A stretch of DNA of 30,990 nt from Ruminococcaceae bacterium UBA1425. Its GTDB lineage: Bacteria > Bacillota > Clostridia > Oscillospirales > Acutalibacteraceae. Of the stretch, positions 6,751-14,220 are shown in pieces. The stretch lies in NCBI GenBank assembly GCA_002329365.1, contig DCUB01000062.1:202-31191 (forward strand), given 5' to 3'. Both the position numbers and the translations under genes were made by a program. The notes below the pieces were generated by a model. It was not told the origin of the DNA. It saw nothing but the letters and a program-made list of their open reading frames with translations, and searched no databases. Position 1 is the stretch's first letter, and each line of letters opens with the position of its first letter.

Positions 6751-8445
6751 TCAAGCTTTCTCCATCCCGCAGGGATACACTTCCATTGCCGACTGTTCTT
6801 CTTTTAATACACTGCGATAATACCCGTATCCACCAGTGAAATTGCAGCAGTCATATCCGTTTTGCGATAAAATTCTGCACGCAAGATAACTACGCAGACC
6901 GCTTTGGCACATGACATAAACCGGCTTATTCTTTGGTATTTCATCGAAATGTTCGCGGATGGAATCAAGCGGAATATTCACAAATCCTTCAGCACAACCA
7001 CCGGCATATTCCTTCGGCATTCTTGCATCGAGCAGGAATACGCTTCCGTCTCTCGGCAAAGACTTGCAGGTGTCGAAGCCAAACTGCTTCAGCTTTCCGC
7101 TAACCACATTTTCGATGATAAATCCTGCCATGTTGACTGGATCTTTCGCCGATGAGTACGGCGGTGCATAGGCAAGCTCCAGTTCTGCAAGCTCGGTTGC
7201 TTTCATTTTTGCGCGGATTGCGGTTGCAATCACATCAATGCGTTTATCCACGCCATCAAAACCGACAATCTGTGCGCCGAGTATCTGCAAGGAATCTTTA
7301 TCGAAGGTCACTTTTATCGTCATTGCCTTGCCGCCGGGGTAATAGGAAGCATGGGATGCCGGAGACAGAATGACACTTTCACAGTTGTAGCCAAGTTTTC
7401 GGGCAGTGGCTTCATTGACACCTGTAGAAGCAACGGTTCTGTCAAACAGTTTGAGAACGGACGAACCCTGCGAACCGTTATAGTGGCTATCGCCGCCGCA
7501 AATGTTGTCGGCAACAATTCTGCCCTGTTTGTTGGCGGGACCCGCCAAAGAAATCAGTGTATCGTTTTGCGTGACGAAGTTCTTAACCTGAATCGCATCG
7601 CCGACGGCGTAAATATCCTTCTCTGAGGTTTCCATTTTGTCATTGACGATGATACTGTCCCTGATGCCGAGTTTCAGTCCCGCTTCTTTGGCAAGTCTGG
7701 TGTCGGGCGTTACGCCGATAGCGAGAAGCACCATATCGTTCGTCACGGAAACGCCGTCTTTCGTATGAGTAACGGTTTTTCCGTCCTTTTCTTCAAACCC
7801 AACAACGGCTGTATTCAGCATCAGTTTGACACCGTGCGCACGCATTTCGGCATGAACATAGGATGCCATATCCTTGTCAAGCGGCGCCATTAGATGATCA
7901 GCATACTCGATAATCGTTACATCAAGTCCCGTATTTTTCAGATTCTCTGCCATTTCAATGCCGATAAAGCCGCCGCCAATGACCGATACCGATTTTACAC
8001 CGTTTTCGTGGATATACTTTTTGATTTTCAGCGTATCTTCCACATTTCTGAGCGCAAAAACATTGGGCAGGTCGATACCGGGCATATTGGGTTTCGAGGA
8101 CTTTGCACCTGTGGCAAGAATGAGCTTGTCGTATTTTTCATCAAAAATCACATCGGATTCAATGTTTTTGACCGTTACGGTCTTGCTCTGCGGATTGACC
8201 GAAAGCACCTCATGGTGCACTCTTGCGTCAATGCGAAACCGTTTATTCAGCCCCGTAGGCGTCTGTACGGTCAACTTGTCCTCGTCGGTAATCACATCGC
8301 CGACGTAATACGGCAGTCCGCAGTTTGCATAGGAAACAAAGCCGGACTTTTCAAAAATCACAATTTCTGCTTTTTCATCGAGCCTGCGGATTCTCGCGGC
8401 AGCAGAAGCACCGCCGGCTACACCGCCAACAATAACAACTTTCAT
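6751..8445 (-). CDS. cdr: CoA-disulfide reductase with C-terminal rhodanese domain
   Basis: The 564-residue flavoprotein disulfide reductase has an FAD site GGVAGGASAAARIRRL (about 7-22) and the single redox Cys of CoA-disulfide reductases in SYANCGLPY (C42). It also has the NAD(P)H motif VIGGGFIGIEMAENL and the second FAD motif YAVGDAIQV. A C-terminal rhodanese domain follows (from about 465) with active Cys in VMCQSGLRS. This CoADR-RHD architecture is known to reduce CoA disulfides, persulfides or polysulfide with NAD(P)H. It is the last gene of the redox operon: its ATG directly follows the stop of the rhodanese gene. It probably handles low-molecular-weight thiols and sulfane sulfur in the cytoplasm. 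Confidence 0.9.
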   Translation of the reverse strand: MKVVIVGGVAGGASAAARIRRLDEKAEIVIFEKSGFVSYANCGLPYYVGDVITDEDKLTVQTPTGLNKRFRIDARVHHEVLSVNPQSKTVTVKNIESDVIFDEKYDKLILATGAKSSKPNMPGIDLPNVFALRNVEDTLKIKKYIHENGVKSVSVIGGGFIGIEMAENLKNTGLDVTIIEYADHLMAPLDKDMASYVHAEMRAHGVKLMLNTAVVGFEEKDGKTVTHTKDGVSVTNDMVLLAIGVTPDTRLAKEAGLKLGIRDSIIVNDKMETSEKDIYAVGDAIQVKNFVTQNDTLISLAGPANKQGRIVADNICGGDSHYNGSQGSSVLKLFDRTVASTGVNEATARKLGYNCESVILSPASHASYYPGGKAMTIKVTFDKDSLQILGAQIVGFDGVDKRIDVIATAIRAKMKATELAELELAYAPPYSSAKDPVNMAGFIIENVVSGKLKQFGFDTCKSLPRDGSVFLLDARMPKEYAGGCAEGFVNIPLDSIREHFDEIPKNKPVYVMCQSGLRSYLACRILSQNGYDCCNFTGGYGYYRSVLKEEQSAMEVYPCGMEKA

Positions 8446-8763
8446 TTATCTTTCCGTCCTTCCGTTGTAATTCATGATTCCACCAATATTGCGAACATCT
8501 GTAAAACCCATTTGTTTCAAAGCTTGTGCCGCACGGCTACTTCTTGCACCGCTTTGGCAGTAAGTAAATACTGTTCGGTTCTTTTCAACCAGTTTTTCGG
8601 CTTTTACTATTTCATCGACTGGCAGGTTGATACTGTCTGGAACGTGTCCCTCGTCGTATTCTTCTTTGGTACGGACATCGAAAAGAACGGCATTCTCGGT
8701 GTCACGGAAATCAGCAACACCCGCATTGATGTCCGGCGTTTTCAAAAAATCAAAAAATCCCAT
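8446..8763 (-). CDS. Single-domain rhodanese-like sulfurtransferase
   Basis: The 105-residue rhodanese domain has the active loop YCQSGARSSRA (C69) and the entry motif VLFDVRTKEEYDEGHVPDSINLP. Such proteins carry sulfane sulfur as a Cys persulfide. I chose the ATG at 8763 (MGFFDFL): AGG lies 6 nt upstream, and the stop of trxA is one base before it, so the two are translationally coupled. Its C-terminus abuts the CoA-disulfide reductase gene, which has its own rhodanese domain, so the two likely share sulfur substrates. Confidence 0.88.
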   Translation of the reverse strand: MGFFDFLKTPDINAGVADFRDTENAVLFDVRTKEEYDEGHVPDSINLPVDEIVKAEKLVEKNRTVFTYCQSGARSSRAAQALKQMGFTDVRNIGGIMNYNGRTER

Positions 8764-8764
8764 A

Positions 8765-9079
8765 TCACACCTCAAGCATTTTCACAAGGTCTTCCTTCGG
8801 TCGGTAGCCGACGGACTGATTTACAATTTTTCCGTTTTTCATGACAACAACGGTGGGAATACTTGCCACGCGGAATGCTCCCGCAAGCTCCGGCTCATCA
8901 TCAACATTGACTTTTCCGACCTTGATTTTTCCGCCATATTCATTTGCTATTTCTTCGACTATCGGTGCAAGCATTCTGCACGGGCCGCACCAAGTCGCCC
9001 AAAAGTCAATCAGTAACGGCTTGTCCGATTTCATTACTTCGTTTTCAAAGTTTTCCTTTGTAATTCTGATTTCTGCCAT
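8765..9079 (-). CDS. trxA: Thioredoxin
   Basis: A typical thioredoxin of 104 residues with the active site FWATWCGPCRM (C31, C34) and the cis-Pro loop SIPTVVVMKNG. It reduces protein disulfides in the cytoplasm. No NADPH thioredoxin reductase is nearby. Instead, a ferredoxin and an FTR-like catalytic protein lie in the same operon, which suggests reduction from ferredoxin. It starts 4 nt after the NapH-like gene. Confidence 0.95.
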   Translation of the reverse strand: MAEIRITKENFENEVMKSDKPLLIDFWATWCGPCRMLAPIVEEIANEYGGKIKVGKVNVDDEPELAGAFRVASIPTVVVMKNGKIVNQSVGYRPKEDLVKMLEV

Positions 9080-9083
9080 TTTC

Positions 9084-9668
9084 TTATTCTCCTTTTTTCT
9101 TGTTCTTAATTTTGCAAATCATCTGTGTCATTGTTCCCATCGGGCAGAATGTACACCATGTTCTCGGCTTAAAGAACACCATGACAATCAGTCCAATCAA
9201 CAATGATGTCAACATTAAGCTGTAAAATCCGAAGCTGAATTGTGCGATCCAGTCAGCCGTTGTGCCGACAGAATAGGTCCATCCCCACGGCACCCGTATT
9301 GTCCAGAACAGCTTGATTGCCTCACGCAAATTCTGTGCGCCGCCCGCTACCAGATAAGTCTGATAGACCATATTTCCAAACATCGTCAGGAAGAATACAA
9401 GGAATCCGTATCGAAACCACTTGGAACACATCCAACGCGGAGTGAGTTTGTTCATTGAGCATTTGCAGTTTTCTCCCAACACCTTATACAACTGTCCCCG
9501 TCCGCACAGATGGTTGCAGAAGAATTTATTGCCTCCGATAATTGCAAAAAACAGCGGAAGGAGGAAATCAATCATTCCAAGCCACGCAAACAGAATATTG
9601 AAAAAGCCAAGGGCAAAATAGATGATTGACCATATCCAAAGATAATCATACCAATATTTCTTCTTCAT
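9084..9668 (-). CDS. NapH/YccM-like membrane protein with Fe-S cysteine motifs
   Basis: The 194-residue protein has about four or five membrane segments and the 4Fe-4S membrane-protein pattern seen in NapH, CcoG and related families. Cys are at 51 and 55 (CNHLCGRGQLY), at 68, 70 and 81, and at 172 and 175 (WCTFCPMGTMTQ). Such proteins pass electrons at the membrane. The start overlaps the end of the ferredoxin gene by 23 nt. Context suggests it links ferredoxin with the membrane part of the thiol system, but the partner is not shown. Unlike NapH, it has no complete pair of C-terminal CxxCxxCxxxCP ferredoxin motifs; the separate ferredoxin gene may supply them. Confidence 0.8.
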   Translation of the reverse strand: MKKKYWYDYLWIWSIIYFALGFFNILFAWLGMIDFLLPLFFAIIGGNKFFCNHLCGRGQLYKVLGENCKCSMNKLTPRWMCSKWFRYGFLVFFLTMFGNMVYQTYLVAGGAQNLREAIKLFWTIRVPWGWTYSVGTTADWIAQFSFGFYSLMLTSLLIGLIVMVFFKPRTWCTFCPMGTMTQMICKIKNKKKGE

Positions 9669-9867
9669 TTGGCATTCTCTCCTTTACGGTAATTGCACCT
9701 GCGGGACACGTCTTTTCACATTTTCGGCAACCAACGCATTTACCGGTGTTGACCTTTGCGTAAACGCCCTTGTACACCCGAATGGCGCCCATAGGGCAAG
9801 CATTCTCACATGCGCCGCATGCTACGCAAAGCTGCTTATCAACGTAAGCCATATTTTTTGATTGCAC
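9646..9867 (-). CDS. 2[4Fe-4S] ferredoxin
   Basis: A short protein with two complete CxxCxxCxxxCP motifs (C14, 17, 20, 24 and C44, 47, 50, 54), each for one 4Fe-4S cluster. It is a soluble electron carrier. The start is uncertain: a GTG at 9867 or an ATG at 9852 (MAYVDKQLC, the more usual ferredoxin start) are in frame. Neither has a well-placed ribosome binding site, but AAAGG lies about 13 nt before the GTG. It follows the FTR-like gene directly and overlaps the NapH-like gene, so the two are probably translated together. Confidence 0.88.
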   Translation of the reverse strand: MQSKNMAYVDKQLCVACGACENACPMGAIRVYKGVYAKVNTGKCVGCRKCEKTCPAGAITVKERMPNEEEILV

Positions 9868-9876
9868 AGCACATCA

Positions 9877-10080
9877 TCATCCTTTCAACGATTTATAATA
9901 CAGCATACAATGGCAATAACCTTCAAAGTTCGGATCGGCGATCTGTTCTTTGAATTCTTTACACATACATTTTGTGTCTTCCGTTTTTTCTCTGCGGCAG
10001 GGGCAATAACCGCCGGTTCTTTTCAGACCTTCCTTTACGGTTTTTACGATTTCTTCGTTTTCATTCAGCGTTATTTTCAT
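9877..10080 (-). CDS. Ferredoxin-thioredoxin reductase catalytic-subunit-like protein
   Basis: A 67-residue protein with the Cys signature of the FTR catalytic chain: CPC (C26, C28), C-M-C (C38, C40) and CHC (C56, C58). In FTR these ligate a 4Fe-4S cluster next to a redox disulfide and move electrons from ferredoxin to thioredoxin. It is shorter than plant and cyanobacterial chains (about 110), which also use CPC in the second position. I chose the ATG at 10080: GGAG lies 6 nt upstream. The start overlaps the TlpA-like gene by 20 nt. No variable FTR subunit is nearby. Neighbouring trxA and ferredoxin support the assignment; the activity is inferred. Confidence 0.82.
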   Translation of the reverse strand: MKITLNENEEIVKTVKEGLKRTGGYCPCRREKTEDTKCMCKEFKEQIADPNFEGYCHCMLYYKSLKG

Positions 10081-10639
10081 TTTCTTCTCCAATCAAAATT
10101 TCAAGATATTGTCTGAGCGTTGATTCGTTCATCAGACCTCGATGCGTTTTATAGAGATTTCCGTCTTTATCAATCAAAAGCGTCATAGGAATGCTTTGAA
10201 CACTGTATGCGGTTGAAGCACTGTAATCGGCATCGAAAAATACGGGAAATGTGTATTGATTCTTTTCGACAAAACTCAATGCACTGTTTTTGGTTTCCCG
10301 GTAACCGTCCGGCAGATCGACCATCATAAACTGTACGCAGTCGCTGTATTCGGCGGCAAGTTTATTAAAATCGGGAAGCTCCTCCACACAGTATCCGCAC
10401 CAAGTCGCCCAGAAATTTACCACAACCGGTTTCCCGATTTGCTCGGAAAGCTTTACGGCGTTACCGTTACGGTCATACACCGTGAAATCCGTTGCACGGC
10501 TTTCACTTTTGATTTCGGTGTTGTCAGCCGTTTCAACAGGAGGCGTGTAGTTGTCCCGAAGCTTCGGAAAAAGAATGGCAACGGTTACAAGAGCCAGGAT
10601 AAATACGATTCCGATAATCAAATATTTGTATTTTTTCAT
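10061..10639 (-). CDS. TlpA/ResA-like membrane-anchored thioredoxin
   Basis: The 192-residue protein has an N-terminal membrane anchor (about 5-25) and an extracellular thioredoxin fold with WATWCGYCVEELP (C81, C84) and the cis-Pro loop QSIPMTLLIDKDG. TlpA/ResA proteins receive reductant from CcdA and reduce disulfides outside the membrane. The ATG at 10639 has AGGTG upstream at good spacing; a longer frame upstream lacks one. It starts 8 nt after ccdA, its expected electron donor. Not a lipoprotein: there is no lipobox Cys. Confidence 0.9.
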   Translation of the reverse strand: MKKYKYLIIGIVFILALVTVAILFPKLRDNYTPPVETADNTEIKSESRATDFTVYDRNGNAVKLSEQIGKPVVVNFWATWCGYCVEELPDFNKLAAEYSDCVQFMMVDLPDGYRETKNSALSFVEKNQYTFPVFFDADYSASTAYSVQSIPMTLLIDKDGNLYKTHRGLMNESTLRQYLEILIGEENENNAE

Positions 10640-10647
10640 AATACACC

Positions 10648-11301
10648 TCACGATAATATTGACAGAAGAATATTCAGCCAACCGAAAGCCATGGCAATTC
10701 CGACAACAATCAGGAAGATTCCGCAGACTGTGTTGATAACTTTATAATGCTTCTTTATAAAAGCGAAAGTACCTTTCAGTTTATCAATCAAAATTGCCGA
10801 AATTACAAACGGAATTCCGAGTCCGAGCGAATAGATTGCAAGCAGCAACAATCCCTGCAATGCGCCTCCGACGGTTGCCGCCAGCATCAATGCCGAACCG
10901 AGAAACGCGCCGACGCAGGGTGTTAAACTGACAGAGAAAACCATTCCGAAAAGAAAGGCGGAAATAATTCCGTCGGCATCGTGCTTTGTCTGCATTCCTT
11001 TCAGAAAATTCAACGGTATGATTTCAAGATAGGAAAGCCCGAAAAGAATGACGATAATGCCGCAGGCGATATTAACAACGGTCTGATGCTCGTGCAGAAA
11101 AGTGCCAACCGTTCCGGCAAGTACGCCGAGAATGCAAAAGACCAGCGAGAACCCTAAAACAAAATTCAAAGCTCTTGGCAGCACCTTTTTCTTTTCGTTA
11201 TTTTCTCCTGCAAAGTATGTCAGATATATGGGAATCATCGGCAACATACAGGGAGAAATAAAGGAAATGAATCCCTCCAAAAAGGTGAGAAGATATTGCA
11301 T
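10648..11301 (-). CDS. ccdA: CcdA-family thiol-disulfide membrane transporter
   Basis: The 217-residue protein has six membrane segments and the two Cys that CcdA/DsbD-beta proteins use to carry reducing power across the membrane: C18 in SFISPCMLP and C129 in VSLTPCVGAFLG. It takes electrons from cytoplasmic thioredoxin and gives them to extracellular TlpA-type proteins. It is the first gene of an eight-gene operon on the minus strand (ccdA, tlpA-like, FTR-like, ferredoxin, napH-like, trxA, rhodanese, cdr) with gaps of 0-9 nt or overlaps. Confidence 0.93.
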   Translation of the reverse strand: MQYLLTFLEGFISFISPCMLPMIPIYLTYFAGENNEKKKVLPRALNFVLGFSLVFCILGVLAGTVGTFLHEHQTVVNIACGIIVILFGLSYLEIIPLNFLKGMQTKHDADGIISAFLFGMVFSVSLTPCVGAFLGSALMLAATVGGALQGLLLLAIYSLGLGIPFVISAILIDKLKGTFAFIKKHYKVINTVCGIFLIVVGIAMAFGWLNILLSILS

Positions 11302-11331
11302 ACATAGTCCCCTTTTTCAGTTTCTGCCCGT

Positions 11332-11337
11332 ATTATA
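11332..11337 (-). promoter_or_regulatory. -10 box of the redox operon
   Basis: On the minus strand GCTATAATACGGG provides a perfect TATAAT 30 nt before ccdA. The -35 region is poor (CATAAC at 17 nt) and falls within the palindrome CTCAGTTA-N2-TAACTGAG (11351-11368). A poor -35 with a centred palindrome is typical of activator-dependent promoters, and the neighbouring Crp/Fnr gene is a candidate activator. Confidence 0.5.
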
Positions 11338-11338
11338 G

Positions 11339-11372
11339 CAAAAAAAGCGGCTCAGTTATGTAACTGAGTCGC
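11339..11372 (-). terminator. Terminator of the Crp/Fnr gene
   Basis: GCGACTCAGTTA and TAACTGAGCCGC form a stem (11347-11372, with one A-C mismatch) followed on the minus strand by seven T. It ends the crp transcript. The same palindrome may act as an operator for the ccdA promoter. Confidence 0.8.
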
Positions 11373-11385
11373 ATTTCTGATAAAA

Positions 11386-12048
11386 TTATTCGATTTTTTC
11401 AAGACCTTCAATGTCTTTCAGTTTGACCACACCACGTTTGCTTTCAATCAAACCGTCCGAAGCGAACTGCCGGAGCATTCTCGCCACCACTTCTCTTGCG
11501 GAATTTGTGGACTCGGCAATTTCTTCCTGCGTCATACGGATTTCTCTTTGTCCTGTTCTTTTATATTCGGTGAGGAAAAAATGTGCCAACCGTTTATCAA
11601 ATCCGTAAAAGATGATTTGTTGCATTACCCACATAACGGTTGAAAAACGCTCCGTGGCAAGCTCGTATGTATAACAGCGGACATAGATATTGCTTTCCAT
11701 CAGTTTTGAAAAGACAGCTGACGGAAGAATCAGCACTTCCGCATCATTCGTTACACACAGTTGCGTTTCAAAAGTAATCTGTGACAACACGCAGGAAGCG
11801 GACAATACACAAGTGTCTCCCGCTTTGAGCCGGAAAAGCGTTATTTCCCGACCTTCTTCGGAAAGCACAAAGGCGCGGAGCTCACCGGAAAGGATATGAA
11901 TCAATCCGAGATAGCTTTGATTTTCGCAGCCGCCGAGGAGATAAGTCCCGGCTTCGTAATGATTGATGACAGCACTCATTTCACAATGTGACTGTTCCTG
12001 TGCAGACAGTTTATTCCAAAAGGGCAGATTTTTAGTAAAATCTTTCAT
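11386..12048 (-). CDS. Crp/Fnr-family transcriptional regulator
   Basis: The 220-residue protein has an N-terminal cyclic-nucleotide-binding-like domain (about 10-130; LIHILSGELRAFVLSEEGREITLFRLKAGD) and a C-terminal winged helix (about 170-212; MTQEEIAESTNSAREVVARMLRQF). The cNMP phosphate-binding signature is not evident. It has several Cys, including one in the GG-C-E segment and a cluster of C-V-L-S-A-S-C-V, so redox sensing is possible. It sits between the zinc operon and the redox operon, in line with control of the latter. I chose the ATG at 12048 over a TTG at 12051; GGAGG lies upstream of both. Confidence 0.85.
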   Translation of the reverse strand: MKDFTKNLPFWNKLSAQEQSHCEMSAVINHYEAGTYLLGGCENQSYLGLIHILSGELRAFVLSEEGREITLFRLKAGDTCVLSASCVLSQITFETQLCVTNDAEVLILPSAVFSKLMESNIYVRCYTYELATERFSTVMWVMQQIIFYGFDKRLAHFFLTEYKRTGQREIRMTQEEIAESTNSAREVVARMLRQFASDGLIESKRGVVKLKDIEGLEKIE

Positions 12049-12082
12049 CAAATCACATCCTCCATATAGCGATATTGAATTG

Positions 12083-12661
12083 CTATTTCAAAAACTTTGC
12101 GTTTACCAAATGACAATATTGCGTTTGACCTTCCATGTAGGTTTGGAATTCGCCAACAACGCTGATTTCCGTTCCCAGCTTCGGATAATCGTCTGGATAT
12201 TTATAATCGCCCGCAAGTACAAATTCAAGTCCTTGCTGACAGCAAGCCGTTGCATCGGCGATAACACAGGCGTAGTAATTCATCCCAGTGGAATCGTCAT
12301 GATAAATTGAAAACTGACCGTCCATTTTTATTGTTTTTCCTCGGTAATTTTCGGGAGTTTGCATCATGTTGTAAACCTCCGAGTACACCATTGTACTGTT
12401 AAGCGTTGTAAGGTCAACGTCAATTTCGGATGAATCAACGGCAGTCGAATTTGCCTTTTCGGACTCTTTTTTTGTCTCGGCATTATTCTCGTTGCTATTC
12501 TGATTATCGGCTTGGCTTTCCTTGCCGATTTGCTCATTCAAAACATCGTTGACCGATTTGCTTTTATTTTGAGGACTTTTGCTTCCATTTGAGGTATTGC
12601 CGCATCCGACGACTGACAACAACAATAGTGATATAAGAATCAAACATACTATTTTCTTCAT
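12083..12661 (-). CDS. Zinc-operon lipoprotein
   Basis: A 192-residue lipoprotein: signal peptide with lipobox LSVVGC, a Ser/Asn/Glu-rich linker (about 21-80), then a domain of about 110 residues. The latter holds the segment YACVIADATACCQQGLEF and resembles the OB-like domain found with zinc transporters (as in TIGR03943/DUF1980-type proteins). The start overlaps the permease stop (ATGA), so it belongs to the transporter operon. A metal-binding or metal-delivery role outside the membrane is inferred from context and its Cys pair. A longer upstream frame is only overlap with the permease. Confidence 0.7.
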   Translation of the reverse strand: MKKIVCLILISLLLLSVVGCGNTSNGSKSPQNKSKSVNDVLNEQIGKESQADNQNSNENNAETKKESEKANSTAVDSSEIDVDLTTLNSTMVYSEVYNMMQTPENYRGKTIKMDGQFSIYHDDSTGMNYYACVIADATACCQQGLEFVLAGDYKYPDDYPKLGTEISVVGEFQTYMEGQTQYCHLVNAKFLK

Positions 12662-13509
12662 TTTCTGACACCTCCGGCTATTTTGCCGATAACAGTACTG
12701 CAAATGAACGCCACAATATCCACCGCAACGATTGTAGAACCGACCGGCGTTCCGAATAAGACTGATACAAGTATGCCGAGTGACGAGCAGAAAACGGACA
12801 GAACAGCGGAGCATACCGTAACAGACTTGAAGCTCTTGAACATCCTCATTGCCGAAAGCGCCGGAAAAATTACAAGTGCGGATATCAGCAAAGAACCCAC
12901 AAGATTCATTGCCAAAACTATAATAACCGCAATGATAACGGCGATTATCAAATTATAAATCTCTGTTTTGGTTCCAGTCGCTTTTGAAAAGGATTCATCA
13001 AAGGTAACACAAAAGATCTTATTGTAAAAGAAGAAAAAGGCTGCAACAACAATCAACGAAAGAACGATGCACAACCACACTTCTGTTTTAGTCAGAGTAA
13101 GGATGGATGTTGAACCGAAAAGCGTTGTGCAGACATCACCTGACAAATTGGAAGAGGTTGAAAAAATATTCATAATCAAATAGCCGATGGCAAGTGCGCC
13201 GACAGAAATCATAGCGACTGCTGCATCGCCTTTTATTTTAGTGTTCTGCCCTGTGCGAAGCAAAAGCACGGCACAAACAATCGTAATCGGCAGAACGATC
13301 AGCATATCGTTTGTCAGTCCCACAACAGCGGCAATCGCCATTGCTCCGAAAGCAACATGGGATAGTCCGTCACCGATAAAGGAAAAGCGTTTTAATACCA
13401 ATGTTACACCGAGCAATGACGAGCAAAGTGAAATCAGAACCCCGACGATCAAGGCATAGCGAACAAAAGGATAGGTGAAGTAGAAAGACAGTTTTTCTAA
13501 TAATTCCAT
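12658..13509 (-). CDS. znuB: Zinc/manganese-type ABC transporter permease
   Basis: The 283-residue ABC-3 family protein has about eight or nine membrane segments. Family motifs are LVLKRFSFIGDGLSHVAFGAMAIA (about 38-61) and the coupling region ALVIFPALSAMRMFKSFKS. It forms the channel for a divalent metal, probably Zn. Its start overlaps the ATPase stop by one base (TAATG) and its end overlaps the lipoprotein start, giving a tight operon. The metal is inferred from the family and the nearby Fur-type regulator; Mn or Fe transport is not excluded. Confidence 0.9.
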   Translation of the reverse strand: MELLEKLSFYFTYPFVRYALIVGVLISLCSSLLGVTLVLKRFSFIGDGLSHVAFGAMAIAAVVGLTNDMLIVLPITIVCAVLLLRTGQNTKIKGDAAVAMISVGALAIGYLIMNIFSTSSNLSGDVCTTLFGSTSILTLTKTEVWLCIVLSLIVVAAFFFFYNKIFCVTFDESFSKATGTKTEIYNLIIAVIIAVIIVLAMNLVGSLLISALVIFPALSAMRMFKSFKSVTVCSAVLSVFCSSLGILVSVLFGTPVGSTIVAVDIVAFICSTVIGKIAGGVRK

Positions 13510-14207
13510 TACCGTTCGCCTCCGTTCGTTGTGAATCCGCCGTTTGCGACATATTCTTCCTTTGTTCCGTAGAAGACGGTTTTGCCGATGTGAAGAATAT
13601 GGCTGGCATATTTAAGTGCGGAACCGATATCGTGAGAAATCATTATCATGGTAATTCCGTCTTTGTTCAGGGTTTGAATCAACCCATACATTTCTTCCGT
13701 TACCTTTGGGTCAAGTCCCGAAACCGGCTCATCGAGAAGCAGCATTTTCTTTGTGGCACATAAAGCACGGGCAAGCAGAACTCTCTGCTGTTGACCGCCG
13801 GAAAGCTCACGGTAGCAACGCTTTGCCAGATGCGTAATGCCCATTTTTTCAATGTTTTCTACTGCCCGTTTCTTTTCCTCTTTTGTGTAAAACGGTCGAA
13901 TACCGCAGGCACCCTGACAGCCGGAAAGGACAATTTCGGAAACAGTTGCGGGAAAATCCTTTTGAACAATTGTCTGTTGCGGCAAATAACCGATTTCATT
14001 CGATGACAACCCGTCGCCTGTCAGAATCTCTCCCGAAAGAGGTTTTTGCAAACCGAGAACGGTTTTCATCAATGTGGATTTGCCGGAGCCGTTTTCACCG
14101 ACAATACACAGATATTCACCGGCATATATTTCAAAATTTAAGTTGTGCAGAATTTCTTTACCGTCATATCCGAGGCAAAGATTCCGACAGGTGAGTTGAG
14201 CTGTCAT
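13509..14207 (-). CDS. znuC: Zinc/manganese-type ABC transporter ATPase
   Basis: The 232-residue ABC ATPase has Walker A GENGSGKST (37-45), Q-loop GYLPQQT, signature LSGGQQQRVLLARAL, Walker B MLLLDEPVSGLD and a switch His in MISHDIGSAL. It drives the membrane permease encoded directly downstream. The gene begins 13 nt after the binding-protein gene. All catalytic residues are present. Confidence 0.93.
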   Translation of the reverse strand: MTAQLTCRNLCLGYDGKEILHNLNFEIYAGEYLCIVGENGSGKSTLMKTVLGLQKPLSGEILTGDGLSSNEIGYLPQQTIVQKDFPATVSEIVLSGCQGACGIRPFYTKEEKKRAVENIEKMGITHLAKRCYRELSGGQQQRVLLARALCATKKMLLLDEPVSGLDPKVTEEMYGLIQTLNKDGITMIMISHDIGSALKYASHILHIGKTVFYGTKEEYVANGGFTTNGGER

Positions 14208-14220
14208 TTTCTTTTCCTCC

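Noticed and set aside
7894..8844. 316-residue + strand frame opposite CoA-disulfide reductase and rhodanese
   Set aside because: Shadow of two clear genes; no domain and no ribosome binding site.
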